From Thalassobellus sp050294475 (GTDB lineage Bacteria; Bacteroidota; Bacteroidia; Flavobacteriales; Flavobacteriaceae), in the NCBI GenBank assembly GCA_050294475.1, contig JBNKOE010000005.1:12387-76386 (forward strand): a DNA stretch of 64,000 nt, given 5' to 3'. This document shows, piece after piece, positions 36,585 through 45,526 of the stretch. Under the pieces are notes generated by a model. It was not told where the DNA came from and searched no databases. It saw only the letters and a list, made by a program, of their open reading frames with translations. Within the stretch, counting starts at the first letter, position 1, and each line of letters begins with the position of its first letter. Position numbers and translations under genes: made by a program.

Positions 36585-36734
36585 GTAATAATTTTTTATT
36601 CAAAGTGCTCTAACAATTTCATTGAGTACTTTATAAAAAATAATGACTCTAATTCAGATTTAAGCAATTATGTTAATTTTAAGAATGAAAAAGAACCAAC
36701 CACTATTAATTTAGGAATTGGAATTGAATTATAA
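36585..36734 (+). pseudogene. C-terminal remnant of a cassette gene
   Basis: An open stretch of 49 codons ending in a stop, without a plausible start: it includes NNFIEYFIKNNDSNSDLS and ends TINLGIGIEL. The stop is followed within three bases by an attC-like 5' end, exactly as after the intact cassette genes. I read it as the tail of a first cassette whose 5' part was lost beside the TPM gene. The family is not recognised. Confidence 0.4.
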
Positions 36735-36737
36735 CGT

Positions 36738-36866
36738 ATGCTAACACAGTATCAAAAATCGCTAATTTTATCCTAAACCAATGTTAGTAGCTTTGCTTGC
36801 TTACGATTTTACTTCGAAAAATACTCGCACACAAACCCGCACTATTCTTATACAATCACGTTGCAT
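36738..36866 (+). repeat. attC-like hairpin element
   Basis: 5' core ATGCTAAC (36738-36745) and 3' core GTTGCAT (36860-36866) are nearly complementary. Outer arms around GTATcAaAAtCG and CGCACTATTCTTATAC pair imperfectly. Bases 36824-36853 repeat 8045-8075 with one change and one deletion. Confidence 0.6.
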
Positions 36867-36890
36867 GTAATTTGAACAAATTAAATATAA

Positions 36891-37853
36891 ATGAAAAAAT
36901 TAAATCTGATTTTATTGGTGTTAATCCCAATATTAAGTTTCGGACAAACTGAAAAAGAAACTAACAAAAAGATTTCTGCTGAATTTGAAAAACACTTCAA
37001 TTCAGATGAATATCAAAAGATTTTTGACTTGTTTTCGCCTGAAATGAAAAGTGCCTTACCAATTGAACAAACGACTGACTTTTTAAAAGGACTGAAAAGT
37101 CAGACAGGAAAAATTAAAAAAAGGGAATTTATAAAATATGAGCAGACTTATGCCTCTTATAAGACAATCTTTGAACGAACTATTTTTGCAGTAAATATAT
37201 CACTTGACAATAATGCAGAAATCAATGGTCTTTTTGTAAAACCTTTTAAAGAAGATAATCTTCCCAAACTTGAAAGAAATAAAACGAAACTGGTTTTGCC
37301 GTTTAATAGTGAGTGGACAGTAATTTGGGGCGGAGACACTAAAGAATTAAACTATCACGTAGAAAGCGAAGCTCAAAAAAACGCATTCGATATTGTAATT
37401 ACAGACAAAAACGGAAAAACCTTTAAAACAGACGGAAAAACAAACGAAGATTATTATGCTTTTGGAAAAGAATTTATTGCACCTTGTGATGCAGAAGTGG
37501 TTTTAGCGGTTGACGGAATAAAAGACAACACACCTGGAGAATTAAATCCTATTTACATTCCAGGAAATACTGTAATTTTAAAAACAGAAAATGACGAATA
37601 TTTATTCTTTGCTCATTTCAAACAAAATTCGATTGTCGTAAAACAAGGACAAAAAATAAAACAAGGAGAATTATTAGGGCTTTGTGGAAATTCCGGAAAT
37701 TCTTCAGAAGCTCATTTACATTTCCACATTCAAAATGTGGAAGATATAAACAAAGCGACTGGAGTAAAATGTTATTTTGACGAAATAATTGTGAATGGAG
37801 AATTGAAAAAAGACTATTCGCCAATAAAAGGAGAAGAAATTAAAAACAAATAA
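36891..37853 (+). CDS. Cassette-borne secreted protein with M23 peptidase domain
   Basis: A 320-residue exported protein (signal 1-18, ending SFG-QT). Residues ~25-120 resemble a DUF3887-like module (F-EKHFNSDEYQKIFDLFSPEMK). Residues ~140-310 are an M23 (LytM) peptidase. Likely zinc ligands are His156 in NYHVES, Asp167 in NAFDIVI, and His275/His277 in SSEAHLHFH; GNSGNSSE is also standard. It could cut peptidoglycan crosslinks in the periplasm. It occupies one cassette, with hairpin elements on both sides. Confidence 0.78.
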   Translation: MKKLNLILLVLIPILSFGQTEKETNKKISAEFEKHFNSDEYQKIFDLFSPEMKSALPIEQTTDFLKGLKSQTGKIKKREFIKYEQTYASYKTIFERTIFAVNISLDNNAEINGLFVKPFKEDNLPKLERNKTKLVLPFNSEWTVIWGGDTKELNYHVESEAQKNAFDIVITDKNGKTFKTDGKTNEDYYAFGKEFIAPCDAEVVLAVDGIKDNTPGELNPIYIPGNTVILKTENDEYLFFAHFKQNSIVVKQGQKIKQGELLGLCGNSGNSSEAHLHFHIQNVEDINKATGVKCYFDEIIVNGELKKDYSPIKGEEIKNK

Positions 37854-37858
37854 AAACT

Positions 37859-37991
37859 ACTGGCAGCAATGGTTATAAGTAATTGCCTGTTCTCGCCTAC
37901 TTCTAAAAATACTCGCAGATTTTTAGCTTAGGTGTGTACTTGCAGAGTTAAGTGCTAGACTACGCAACTACTCATAGCCAAACCATTGGCG
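37859..37991 (+). repeat. attC-like hairpin element
   Basis: 5' core TACTGGCAGC (37859-37868); 3' core ATTGGCG (37985-37991). The arms from 37868 (CAATGGTT, then ATAAGTAATTGC) and 37964-37988 pair almost completely, except for a 4-5 base bulge on the 3' arm. Extrahelical bases of this kind are what define attC strand choice in integrons. Confidence 0.65.
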
Positions 37992-38031
37992 TTAATTTTG
38001 GAAACAAACTGCAAAATTGAAAACACATAAG

Positions 38032-39132
38032 ATGAAATATTCATTACTAATAATTATCTTGATTAATACAATATTGAGCTATAGTCAAGAGATAACCATA
38101 GAAAAAATAAAATTAACTGAAACAGTTGATAATCGTTATGTTTCTGAAATCCCTAAAGTAAAAGACTTAACCAATAATAAAAATCCTATTGTAGAGAAAA
38201 TTAATTCTCAGATTCTTGATCGTTTTATGATTAATAGCTTTAATCAAAATGAATTAGAAGAATTTAGATGGTACGAAGTTGAATGTTCATTTGAGATAAA
38301 AGAGAATATTCTTTATATATCATTTGCAGGAGAGTACTATGGAGCATATCCAAATTATGTTGAAGATGAATTTTATTTTGATTTAAAAAATGGGGAGCCT
38401 CTAAAATTATCCATTATTCCTTTTCAAGCGTTATTCACATTATCTGGATATCTAGATTTTCTTAACAAATATTGGCTTAAAGGAGTTAAAAAGAAATTTA
38501 TAGCTGCTATCGAGTGTGCGGAATTTGAGCCTTACTGTAGTTACTATGACATTTATAATTACAGTGTAAAAGATAATAAATTCTCGATTTCGCTATCAAA
38601 TGACTGTTATCCTCACGTAGCTCAGGCATGTTCTCCTTATTATGAAATATCTGTAGAACTTGATACTCTTAAACAATACATAAATGAACTTGGAAAATAT
38701 ATCCTTTTAGAAAGCAATTATTTATCAGAAACTCCAATTGAAAAGTTTTTAGAAAATGAGAAATTGAAGAAAGAAACAGAAAACAATTTATTCATCTTTG
38801 GGAAGATTGACGATAAATATCCTTTTAGTATGGCAATAAATATAGATAATCAAGGAGTAATATCTGGTTACTATTATTATGATTTAAAACTTCAAAAACT
38901 GGTATTGAAAGGACAAAAAAAAGATAATACTATGCTATTAACCGAGACAATTAACAATAAACAAACTGGATTCTTCGAGCTAAATATTAGCAATACATAC
39001 AACTCGGAAAGTTTCTTTTTATATGACTCTAACGGAAATGATAAATACTTGATTGGAAAATGGCTGAATTCTGATAAAACGAAGATTCTTGACATTAAAT
39101 TTTCAGAAGTAAAAACAAATGATAAAAACTAA
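38032..39132 (+). CDS. Cassette-borne secreted protein of unknown function
   Basis: About 366 residues from the ATG at 38032 (MKYSLLIIIL; the longer reading starts TTG). Signal peptide ending SYS-QE. The first half (P-KVKDLTNNKNPIVEKINSQI, then L-YISFAGEYYGAYPNYVEDEFYFDL) recalls secreted DUF3298-like domains, with low confidence. The second half (IFGKIDDKYPFSMAINI, G-YYYYDLKLQKL) looks like a repeat-type beta domain. The stop codon lies inside the complementary cassette end TAACGCCAA. Function unknown. Confidence 0.6.
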   Translation: MKYSLLIIILINTILSYSQEITIEKIKLTETVDNRYVSEIPKVKDLTNNKNPIVEKINSQILDRFMINSFNQNELEEFRWYEVECSFEIKENILYISFAGEYYGAYPNYVEDEFYFDLKNGEPLKLSIIPFQALFTLSGYLDFLNKYWLKGVKKKFIAAIECAEFEPYCSYYDIYNYSVKDNKFSISLSNDCYPHVAQACSPYYEISVELDTLKQYINELGKYILLESNYLSETPIEKFLENEKLKKETENNLFIFGKIDDKYPFSMAINIDNQGVISGYYYYDLKLQKLVLKGQKKDNTMLLTETINNKQTGFFELNISNTYNSESFFLYDSNGNDKYLIGKWLNSDKTKILDIKFSEVKTNDKN

Positions 39133-39240
39133 CGCCAACACTTAGATGTAGTGCATTCGGGTTCTAGCGGCTTGCGAGCGTTTGTAGCTCGTAAAAAAAG
39201 TAGATATAAACTGATTCGCTAAAAAATTAGATTTACTATA
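39130..39240 (+). repeat. Degenerate attC-like element
   Basis: Starts with TAACGCCAAC (39130-39139), whose first nine bases are the exact reverse complement of 37986-37994 at the start of the same cassette. The 3' partner is unclear; arms pair only weakly. It may be a decayed or truncated site. Confidence 0.45.
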
Positions 39241-39260
39241 ACCCTTAAGACTATATAGAA

Positions 39261-39842
39261 ATGCAAAATGAAATTAAATTAACAACAAAAAAGATTAAAA
39301 CGGCACAAAAAATAGGTAATGTCTTTTTTGCCATTATACTTATTTTAAATGTCTGGATTATGATTAAACCTTTAATCGTTAATTTTGATCTAAGGGATAT
39401 TGGGGTGTTTAAGCTTCTTAGAAATAATGAGACATATGTAGTACTTGGTGCATTTGTAATATTACTTGGCGTTCGGTTTTTAGTTATTAATTTTCTTGCT
39501 ATATCAGGAGCTAAAATTATAGGAGATAATATAATTATACAAAAACAATTCAAGCCTGATAAGGCTTACTTGTTTAATCAGATAGTTTCTATTAATTCTA
39601 TTGGGTATAGAAATGTGCGATTTTTTAAATTATCGATACAAGACAACAATAAAATTAATGAGTGTTTAATATTTAGCACATATTGTTTGCCAGAATTTGA
39701 AAATAAAAATGTAGAACAGGTTTTGATTAGTTTACAAAAAACAGATAGCAGAAATAAAAATAGTAGTATTGAATTACTCAAAAACATAGACATAATAAAC
39801 ATATTTTTAGAATTCAAAAAGAGGTTTTCTTTTAGAAAATGA
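39261..39842 (+). CDS. Cassette-borne membrane protein, possible PH-like domain
   Basis: A 193-residue protein with two membrane helices (about 20-36 and 58-80). A C-terminal cytoplasmic region follows (G-AKIIGDNIIIQKQF, then I-VSINSIGYRNVRFFKLSI) whose strand pattern resembles small bacterial PH-like domains. That assignment is tentative. It lies in the third cassette of the array, with a long (about 110 base) A+T-rich spacer before the next hairpin. Confidence 0.55.
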   Translation: MQNEIKLTTKKIKTAQKIGNVFFAIILILNVWIMIKPLIVNFDLRDIGVFKLLRNNETYVVLGAFVILLGVRFLVINFLAISGAKIIGDNIIIQKQFKPDKAYLFNQIVSINSIGYRNVRFFKLSIQDNNKINECLIFSTYCLPEFENKNVEQVLISLQKTDSRNKNSSIELLKNIDIINIFLEFKKRFSFRK

Positions 39843-39960
39843 TTTAAACCCGAATAATTTGTATGTAAGATGTTTACAATTAAGAAATATTGAAAACATA
39901 TAAGTCTTTCATTTCAACATATCGGAATAACAACAAATCGCTAAGTGCTCATAAATAATA

Positions 39961-40066
39961 TGGCAGCCAGTGGTTTGCGAAGGACTGTTCTTTTGATTAT
40001 GTTTGATTCAAATTTGGATAGAAGTTTGGTAAAGTGCCAAACTATTCATAGCACAAAACGTTAGGC
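39961..40066 (+). repeat. attC-like hairpin element
   Basis: 5' core TGGCAGCC (39961-39968), 3' core GTTAGGC (40060-40066), which fits the integron GTTRRRY consensus exactly. Arms GGTTTGCGAAGGACTG and the region 40038-40058 pair imperfectly with bulges. Confidence 0.5.
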
Positions 40067-40102
40067 TCCATGCTAAGAGTCGTACACATTGATTAAAAAT
40101 AT

Positions 40103-41143
40103 ATGAATTACCAAAATTATTTACTCACATACCTTGTCTTTATCCTTTTTTGTGGATGTAATTCTAATAGTTCTCAAAATCGAATTAATAATAAGACAAA
40201 AGAAATTGAATTAATTAAATCTGTAAAAAAAGATACTATTTCATCTGCAATATTGGATAAAGAAAAAATTTCTTCTACAAAAAACACAAAGATTCAAGAC
40301 TTACTTGATAAAGTAGAATTATTGCAAGTTCCTTTAACTTATTCTTTTGAAGACACTTTCAATATTAATGCAATAAAAGAAACAAAGCCTTTATCTGATG
40401 AGGTTTTGGATTTACTGAGTGTTGAAAAAATTCACAATGGAGAATATGATTTTAGGGGAAGGCTTTGGTTGTCATTTCAGCTTAATTTGTCAAAGAATTT
40501 TAAAACCTTGGTTTTTTCTATCGAAGATGGTGGTTCGGGCGAGAGTGTACTTGTTAATTATTCAAATGATTTTAAATTTATTGATTATAGAAGTATTGCT
40601 TATGAAGATTATGCAGAAGGATGGTTCTCGTCTAATTCATTGATTGAAAAAAATAGAATGTTTTTATATAAGGATAGCTATACAGATTATCCTGCGGAAT
40701 ACGATACAATATGTTTGGTTATAGATGAATATGGAGGAATAGATACCTTACCTGTTGAAAAAACAACCAAAATAGATAATGCAACAGTAGATGACACATA
40801 CAATAATGTTCATGAATCAATTAGGGCGTATAAAAAATTAGAAAATATATTAGTAACAGAGAAGTTTCTAATACGGATAGACAGATTAAACGATAAAAGT
40901 TATCGTTATGCTTCATGGTCGAAAAATCAAAAAGTATCAGAGAAACCAGATTTGGTATTGTTAAAAGGTGAATATTTAAGAGAAGGAACTGGTGGTAATT
41001 ATAGTTATGAATTTAGTAATGGTAACTATCTTTATCGGTGTTCATTTCAGCCGTTAAGAGAAAGTCAGGCTCCTCCTGCAGTTTTAAGAGTGTACAAAGA
41101 CGATGAAGAAATTTTATATCAACCTGCAGAAATAATAAAATAA
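40103..41143 (+). CDS. Cassette-borne lipoprotein of unknown function
   Basis: A 346-residue lipoprotein: lipobox FCGC with Cys19, then a Ser/Lys/Glu-rich linker. The middle has L-WLSFQLNLSKNFKTLVFSIEDGGSGE and a late block with G-TGGNYSYEFSNGNYLYRCSF. The beta-rich pattern suggests an envelope binding protein; I do not recognise the family. It occupies the fourth cassette; its stop is eight bases before the next 5' core. Confidence 0.6.
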   Translation: MNYQNYLLTYLVFILFCGCNSNSSQNRINNKTKEIELIKSVKKDTISSAILDKEKISSTKNTKIQDLLDKVELLQVPLTYSFEDTFNINAIKETKPLSDEVLDLLSVEKIHNGEYDFRGRLWLSFQLNLSKNFKTLVFSIEDGGSGESVLVNYSNDFKFIDYRSIAYEDYAEGWFSSNSLIEKNRMFLYKDSYTDYPAEYDTICLVIDEYGGIDTLPVEKTTKIDNATVDDTYNNVHESIRAYKKLENILVTEKFLIRIDRLNDKSYRYASWSKNQKVSEKPDLVLLKGEYLREGTGGNYSYEFSNGNYLYRCSFQPLRESQAPPAVLRVYKDDEEILYQPAEIIK

Positions 41144-41150
41144 TGCACGA

Positions 41151-41284
41151 GATTACAACACTTTATAAATTTAATTACGGGTATACTTAAATTGGCGGCT
41201 TTGTCCATTTACTGTTCCTTTTGTTTATCTGAACAAAGAAACGCTTCAAAATTCGCAACGTCAATTTATAAATAATCGTTATGT
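41151..41284 (+). repeat. attC-like hairpin element
   Basis: 5' core GATTACAAC (41151-41159), 3' core GTTATGT (41278-41284). TTTATAAATT (41162-41171) pairs exactly with AATTTATAAA (41263-41272), flanked by partly paired A+T bases and ending near CGCAACG. Confidence 0.55.
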
Positions 41285-41319
41285 TTCATATCAAAACGAC
41301 ACTGCAATCATATAACATT

Positions 41320-41903
41320 ATGATAAAATTTAGATTATATACTTTACTAATTTTCATATTAATCCTACAAAATGGATTTGATCAAGGTTCATTGAAAAAA
41401 TCATTTCAAGACAAAAACTCATTTAAAATAGCTAAGACAAGGCTGAATGATTTTGGATTAAAGTTTAAAACTCAGGAATCAGAATCTCAATTTAAGATAA
41501 TCTTTAAAGAGAATTCAAAAGTTGATTCTGTAAAGATGTGGAAAAGAATTTAAAACTTGCTTTCACAAAAACTGACCATCCATTAGACGCCGATTTGCAT
41601 TTAGCTTTTTCAGTTGCACAAAAAAGAAAAGACACAAAACGGGCTGAACAAATTGCAATCCGATTAGCAAAAGGAGGAGTTCCTTTAAGATACTTTAGAT
41701 ATTATAAAAAATCTGATTGGTATGTCAACTTTGTGAAGGATTTTGAAAACTACTCAAATTTTTACAACGAAAATTTCTACCCTGAATTAAGAGATAAATT
41801 TAATTCATTAATAGAAAGAAATATTGAAATTGTTGAGAATGTTTTTGACACTCTATATGAAATTCCGAATAAAGGATTAAGATTAAAAAACAAGCTATTT
41901 TAA
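41320..41903 (+). pseudogene. Frameshifted cassette gene, 3' end replaced by an IS110 remnant
   Basis: Starts at MIKFRLYTLLIF (signal peptide 1-18). A frame break near 41532 splits one protein into two readings: the first ends VDSVKMWKRI, the second continues EKNLKLAFTKTDHPLD. The continuing half is helical and has the pattern F-SVAQKRKDTKRAEQIAIRLAKGG, typical of repeat proteins I have seen in flavobacteria. The last seven codons (after IPNKG) fall inside sequence that matches the IS110 end at 63874, so the natural C-terminus is gone. Two separate coupled genes is the less likely alternative. Confidence 0.55.
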
Positions 41904-41978
41904 GCTAATTTTAAAACAAAGTTTTCATCGTATGGTCTTCCTAATTTTACAATAACAAAGGTCTGTTTTATAAAAACT
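41883..41978 (-). mobile_element. IS110-family transposase remnant (3' end)
   Basis: Aligns without major gaps to 63874-63969, the end of an IS110-type transposase. On the minus strand it still reads KQTFVIVKLGRPYDENFVLKLA and a stop, against KQAFAIAKSGRPYDENFVSKLA in the other copy. The upstream part is lost; der begins 11 bases away. It is a decayed insertion scar at the end of the cassette array. Confidence 0.75.
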
Positions 41979-41988
41979 TAAAATTATT

Positions 41989-43299
41989 TTACTTCTTACG
42001 CATATAAACACTAATAGGAACTCCTTTAAAATTGAAATGCTCACGTAGTTTATTTTCTAAGAAACGTTTATATGGTTCTTTTACATACTGTGGTAAATTA
42101 CAGAAAAAAGCAAACTGTGGTTGCGGTGTTGGCAACTGCATGATATATTTAATCTTCACATATTTTGCTTTATATGCAGGCGGTGGATAACTTTCTATTA
42201 TTGGCAAAAAGATTTCGTTAAGCTTACTCGTTTTAATTTTCTTAGAACGGTTTTGGTATACCTCAACAGCTGTTTCAATAGCTTTATAAATTCGTTGTTT
42301 AGACAATGCCGAAATAAATACAACTGGCACATCTGTAAAAGGTTCCATTTGTTTTTTAATAGCTTTTTCGTATTCTTTAACAGATTTATGGTCTTTTTCT
42401 ACTAAATCCCATTTATTTACTAAAACAACAATCCCTTTTCTGTTACGTTCTGCCAACCAAAAAATGTTTTGTACTTGTCCGTCAAAACCACGAGTAGCAT
42501 CTAACACTATCAAACAAACATCACTATGTTCAATAGCTCGTACACTTCGCATAACCGAATAGAACTCTAAATCTTCTTTTACTTTAGATTTTCTACGAAT
42601 ACCTGCAGTATCAACTAAATTAAATTCAAACCCAAAACGATTATATTTTGTATCAATAGAATCACGTGTTGTTCCTGCTATATTGGTAACAATGTATCTA
42701 TCTTCACCAATTAAAGCATTTATAAAAGATGATTTACCTGCATTAGGGCGACCTACAACAGCAAAACGTGGTAAAACTTCAACTTCTTCTTCCTGTTCTT
42801 CATTTTCTGGTAATGCTTCAACAAGCGCATCTAACAATTCTCCTGTACCACTACCATTAATACTTGCAATGGTATAATATTCACCCAATCCTAAAGAGTA
42901 AAACTCTACAGCATCTTCGGCTCTTTTAGCATTATCTACTTTATTTACAACAAGAAATACAGGTTTACTTACTTTTCTAAGTAATTTAGCAACATCCTCG
43001 TCCATACCTGTTACGCCAGACTCTACATCTACCATAAAAATAATAGCATCGGCTTCATCAATAGCTAATTCTACTTGCTTATCTATTTCAGCTTCAAAAA
43101 CATCATCACTTCCTAACACATAACCACCTGTATCTATAAGTGAAAATTCTTTACCGTTCCAATCACTTTTACCATAATGACGGTCTCTAGTAACTCCACT
43201 AACAGCATCAACAATGGCTTCTCTTCGTTGAATTAAACGATTAAAAAACGTTGATTTCCCTACATTTGGTCTTCCTACAATAGCTACTATATTACTCAT
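41989..43299 (-). CDS. der: Ribosome-associated GTPase Der (EngA)
   Basis: A 436-residue double GTPase for 50S ribosome assembly. Two G domains are visible: GRPNVGKSTFF with DTGGY and VNKVD, and GRPNAGKSSFI with DTAGI and VNKWD. A C-terminal KH-like domain ends with F-NFKGVPISVYMRKK. All G motifs are intact. It is on the opposite strand to the neighbouring cassettes. Confidence 0.96.
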   Translation of the reverse strand: MSNIVAIVGRPNVGKSTFFNRLIQRREAIVDAVSGVTRDRHYGKSDWNGKEFSLIDTGGYVLGSDDVFEAEIDKQVELAIDEADAIIFMVDVESGVTGMDEDVAKLLRKVSKPVFLVVNKVDNAKRAEDAVEFYSLGLGEYYTIASINGSGTGELLDALVEALPENEEQEEEVEVLPRFAVVGRPNAGKSSFINALIGEDRYIVTNIAGTTRDSIDTKYNRFGFEFNLVDTAGIRRKSKVKEDLEFYSVMRSVRAIEHSDVCLIVLDATRGFDGQVQNIFWLAERNRKGIVVLVNKWDLVEKDHKSVKEYEKAIKKQMEPFTDVPVVFISALSKQRIYKAIETAVEVYQNRSKKIKTSKLNEIFLPIIESYPPPAYKAKYVKIKYIMQLPTPQPQFAFFCNLPQYVKEPYKRFLENKLREHFNFKGVPISVYMRKK

Positions 43300-43465
43300 A
43301 CTCTAATTTATCTAACAGCTTAAAACTGATTAATTTATATTTCTATTTGAAATATTTTGCAAAAATAGAAAATATAAGCGACGAATACCTGTTTTTTAGT
43401 AAAGATTGAAGTGCTTTTGGTTTTAAATAAAAAATAGTACTTTACAATACCAATTAAACACCTAA

Positions 43466-43969
43466 ATGCCAACAACTAACAATATTGTATTACGTCCACG
43501 ATTTAAGCTTGAATTAAACCAGAATAACGACATTATCTTAAAATCTTTTGAATTAGAAAAAACGTTACAATCTGATTTTATAGTTACTAGAATAGACGAC
43601 CATGTGTTTATTAAATTCCCTAAACACAAACAACATTTTTGGTCGCCTCAATTACATTTAGAAATTAATGAAGTTGATAAAAACTCTTGCTTACTGCATG
43701 GTTTATTTGGACCTAACCCAACCGTTTGGACGCTTTTTATGTTTCTTCATTTTATGGTAGCAGGTTTATTTATTACATTCGGCATTTGGGCTTACACCAA
43801 TGCGTCTTTAAAAAGTAGCTACGCCATACAAGTTAGCCTTATGTTACTAATGGTAGTCGTTTGGTTTGTATTATATTTTGGAGGTAGAATAGGAAAAGCA
43901 TCTAGCAAGAAAGAAATGCATGAATTAAATAATTTTATGCTTCGAGTGTTAAAAAAAAGCTCTGATTGA
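43466..43969 (+). CDS. Two-helix membrane protein of unknown function
   Basis: A 167-residue protein. The first 85 residues form a soluble beta-rich region (IVTRIDDHVFIKFPKHKQHFWSPQLHLEI). Two membrane helices follow (about 93-115 and 122-144) and a short basic tail. The family is not recognised. It lies between der and era, both on the other strand. The FGPNPTVWT segment just before the first helix looks conserved-type. Confidence 0.6.
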   Translation: MPTTNNIVLRPRFKLELNQNNDIILKSFELEKTLQSDFIVTRIDDHVFIKFPKHKQHFWSPQLHLEINEVDKNSCLLHGLFGPNPTVWTLFMFLHFMVAGLFITFGIWAYTNASLKSSYAIQVSLMLLMVVVWFVLYFGGRIGKASSKKEMHELNNFMLRVLKKSSD

Positions 43970-43987
43970 AAAAACCAATCAAAGCTT
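43951..43987 (-). terminator. Terminator of era on the minus strand
   Basis: AAGCTTTGATTG and CAATCAGAGCTT (one mismatch) with a 7-base loop, followed on the minus strand by seven T. It overlaps the last codons of the + strand gene. Confidence 0.65.
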
Positions 43988-44102
43988 CTAAAACTAAACT
44001 AACTCAATACTAACTATATTTCTCTTAGCAAAAATGCAACATCATAATTACCTAGATGTTAGCTAATATTTAAACTAGTATTATCTTTTGTTAAAATGAG
44101 TT

Positions 44103-44984
44103 CTAATTATTATAACCAAAACGTTTTAATTGGTTTTGATTACTTCTCCAGTTTTTATTCACTTTTACATATAACTCTAAGTGAATTTGTTTTCCGAAGA
44201 ATTTTTCTAAATCTTTTCTAGCTTCTACACCTACGCGCTTTAAAGCACTTCCTTTATGCCCAATAATTATACCTTTTTGAGTTTCTCGTTCTACCATAAT
44301 TACCGAACGAATTCTAATAATAGTATCTTCTTCAAAAAACTCCTCGGTTTCTATTTCTACGGCATAAGGAATTTCTTTTTTATAATGTATTAGAATTTTT
44401 TCACGAATGGTTTCGTTTATAAAAAAACGTTCTGGCTTATCTGTTAATTGGTCTTTCGGATAAAATGCTGGCGATTCTGGTAACAACTCGATAATTCTAT
44501 TAAACACTTCTTTTACCTGAAAGCCTTCTAACGCAGAAATTGCTATAATCTCAGCATTTGGCACTTTCTCTGCCCAAAGCTGTACTTGTTCTTCAAGTTG
44601 ACCTTGATCTGATTTATCAATTTTATTTAAAAGTAATAAAACAGGTATTTTAGAACTTGTTATTTTATTAAAAAAGGCTTCATCTTTTAATGCTTGCTCT
44701 CCTATTTCAACCATGTAAAGTAAAATATCAGCATCTTCAAAAGCCGACTTTACAAAACCCATCATAGACTCCTGCAACTCGTATGCAGGTTTTATAATAC
44801 CTGGTGTGTCACTAAAAAGCACCTGAAAATCATCACCATTTACAATACCTAATATTCTATGACGTGTTGTTTGCGCTTTTGAAGTTATAATTGATAATTT
44901 TTCTCCAATAAACGCATTCATCAAAGTAGATTTTCCAACATTAGGATTTCCAATAATATTTACAAAACCAGCTTTATGACTCAT
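44103..44984 (-). CDS. era: GTPase Era
   Basis: A 293-residue GTPase for 16S rRNA maturation. G1 GNPNVGKST, G3 DTPGI and G4 NKID are present, and the C-terminal KH domain has ETQKGIIIGHKGSALKRVGVEARKDLE. Length is standard. Its own terminator lies downstream at 43951. Confidence 0.96.
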   Translation of the reverse strand: MSHKAGFVNIIGNPNVGKSTLMNAFIGEKLSIITSKAQTTRHRILGIVNGDDFQVLFSDTPGIIKPAYELQESMMGFVKSAFEDADILLYMVEIGEQALKDEAFFNKITSSKIPVLLLLNKIDKSDQGQLEEQVQLWAEKVPNAEIIAISALEGFQVKEVFNRIIELLPESPAFYPKDQLTDKPERFFINETIREKILIHYKKEIPYAVEIETEEFFEEDTIIRIRSVIMVERETQKGIIIGHKGSALKRVGVEARKDLEKFFGKQIHLELYVKVNKNWRSNQNQLKRFGYNN

Positions 44985-45300
44985 ATTTTTTTAAATTAAT
45001 TAAGACTGCAAAGTTACAACCTTGGTTTCTTATTTACACTATGCTACAGTTTTAAACAAAAATCACTTTTAATTACACCTGTTCTGATGTGAAATTACAC
45101 ATTAAAAATAGTGTTGTTTTTTATTTAGATGAAACAGAAAATTCAAAAATAACCATAGCTATTGTTTCATTTTATGTTAAAACATAGTCAAAAAAAAAAG
45201 CCATTTTATTGATTTATTTTACGTTATAAATGATATATACCTAACAAAAGTCATATTTATTACCACTTTTGATTTTTATTTTTACCTAAATTATAAAACT

Positions 45301-45444
45301 ATGCTAACTCAAAACATATCGCTTTATAGCTGGACTAATGGAGCAATTATGATTGCTGTATTCGGAATTGTTTGCCTAACACTAATTGGCTTCCTTATTA
45401 AATTTATGCTAGGTGGCAAGAAAAAAGAAAATCCCGAAGAATAA
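45301..45444 (+). CDS. Small single-helix membrane protein
   Basis: A 47-residue protein: ATG at 45301, short polar start (MLTQNISLYSW), one membrane helix (about 15-37, IMIAVFGIVCLTLIGFLIKF), and a charged tail GGKKKENPEE. It is short but has a clean membrane profile and a terminator right behind. I recall similar short proteins in flavobacteria without a known role. Confidence 0.55.
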   Translation: MLTQNISLYSWTNGAIMIAVFGIVCLTLIGFLIKFMLGGKKKENPEE

Positions 45445-45460
45445 TTTAATTTTTTTAAGC

Positions 45461-45521
45461 AAAAGAGACTGTCTGATAAGCTATTCCAACTTAACAACTA
45501 ACCCCTCAAACAGTCTCTTTT
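45461..45521. terminator. Long-loop bidirectional terminator
   Basis: Perfect 12-bp stem AAAAGAGACTGT (45461-45472) with ACAGTCTCTTTT (45510-45521), 37-base loop, and T runs on both sides. It separates the small membrane gene from the convergent TonB receptor. Confidence 0.65.
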
Positions 45522-45526
45522 TTATT

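Larger units (their letters stand above)
36735..41903 (+). mobile_element. Integron-like cassette array between the LemA operon and der
   Basis: Five co-oriented small genes or gene pairs, each followed by a 110-140 base hairpin-forming spacer. Spacers begin near the stop with a YAAC/GGCAGC-type core and end with GTTR. One cassette has perfect complementary ends (TTGGCG TTA at 37986-37994 and TAACGCCAA at 39130-39138); another matches 7 of 10 (36860-36869 with 37859-37868). All genes face + while the following der gene faces -. No integrase is in or next to this array. The array ends in an IS110 scrap. Confidence 0.6.
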
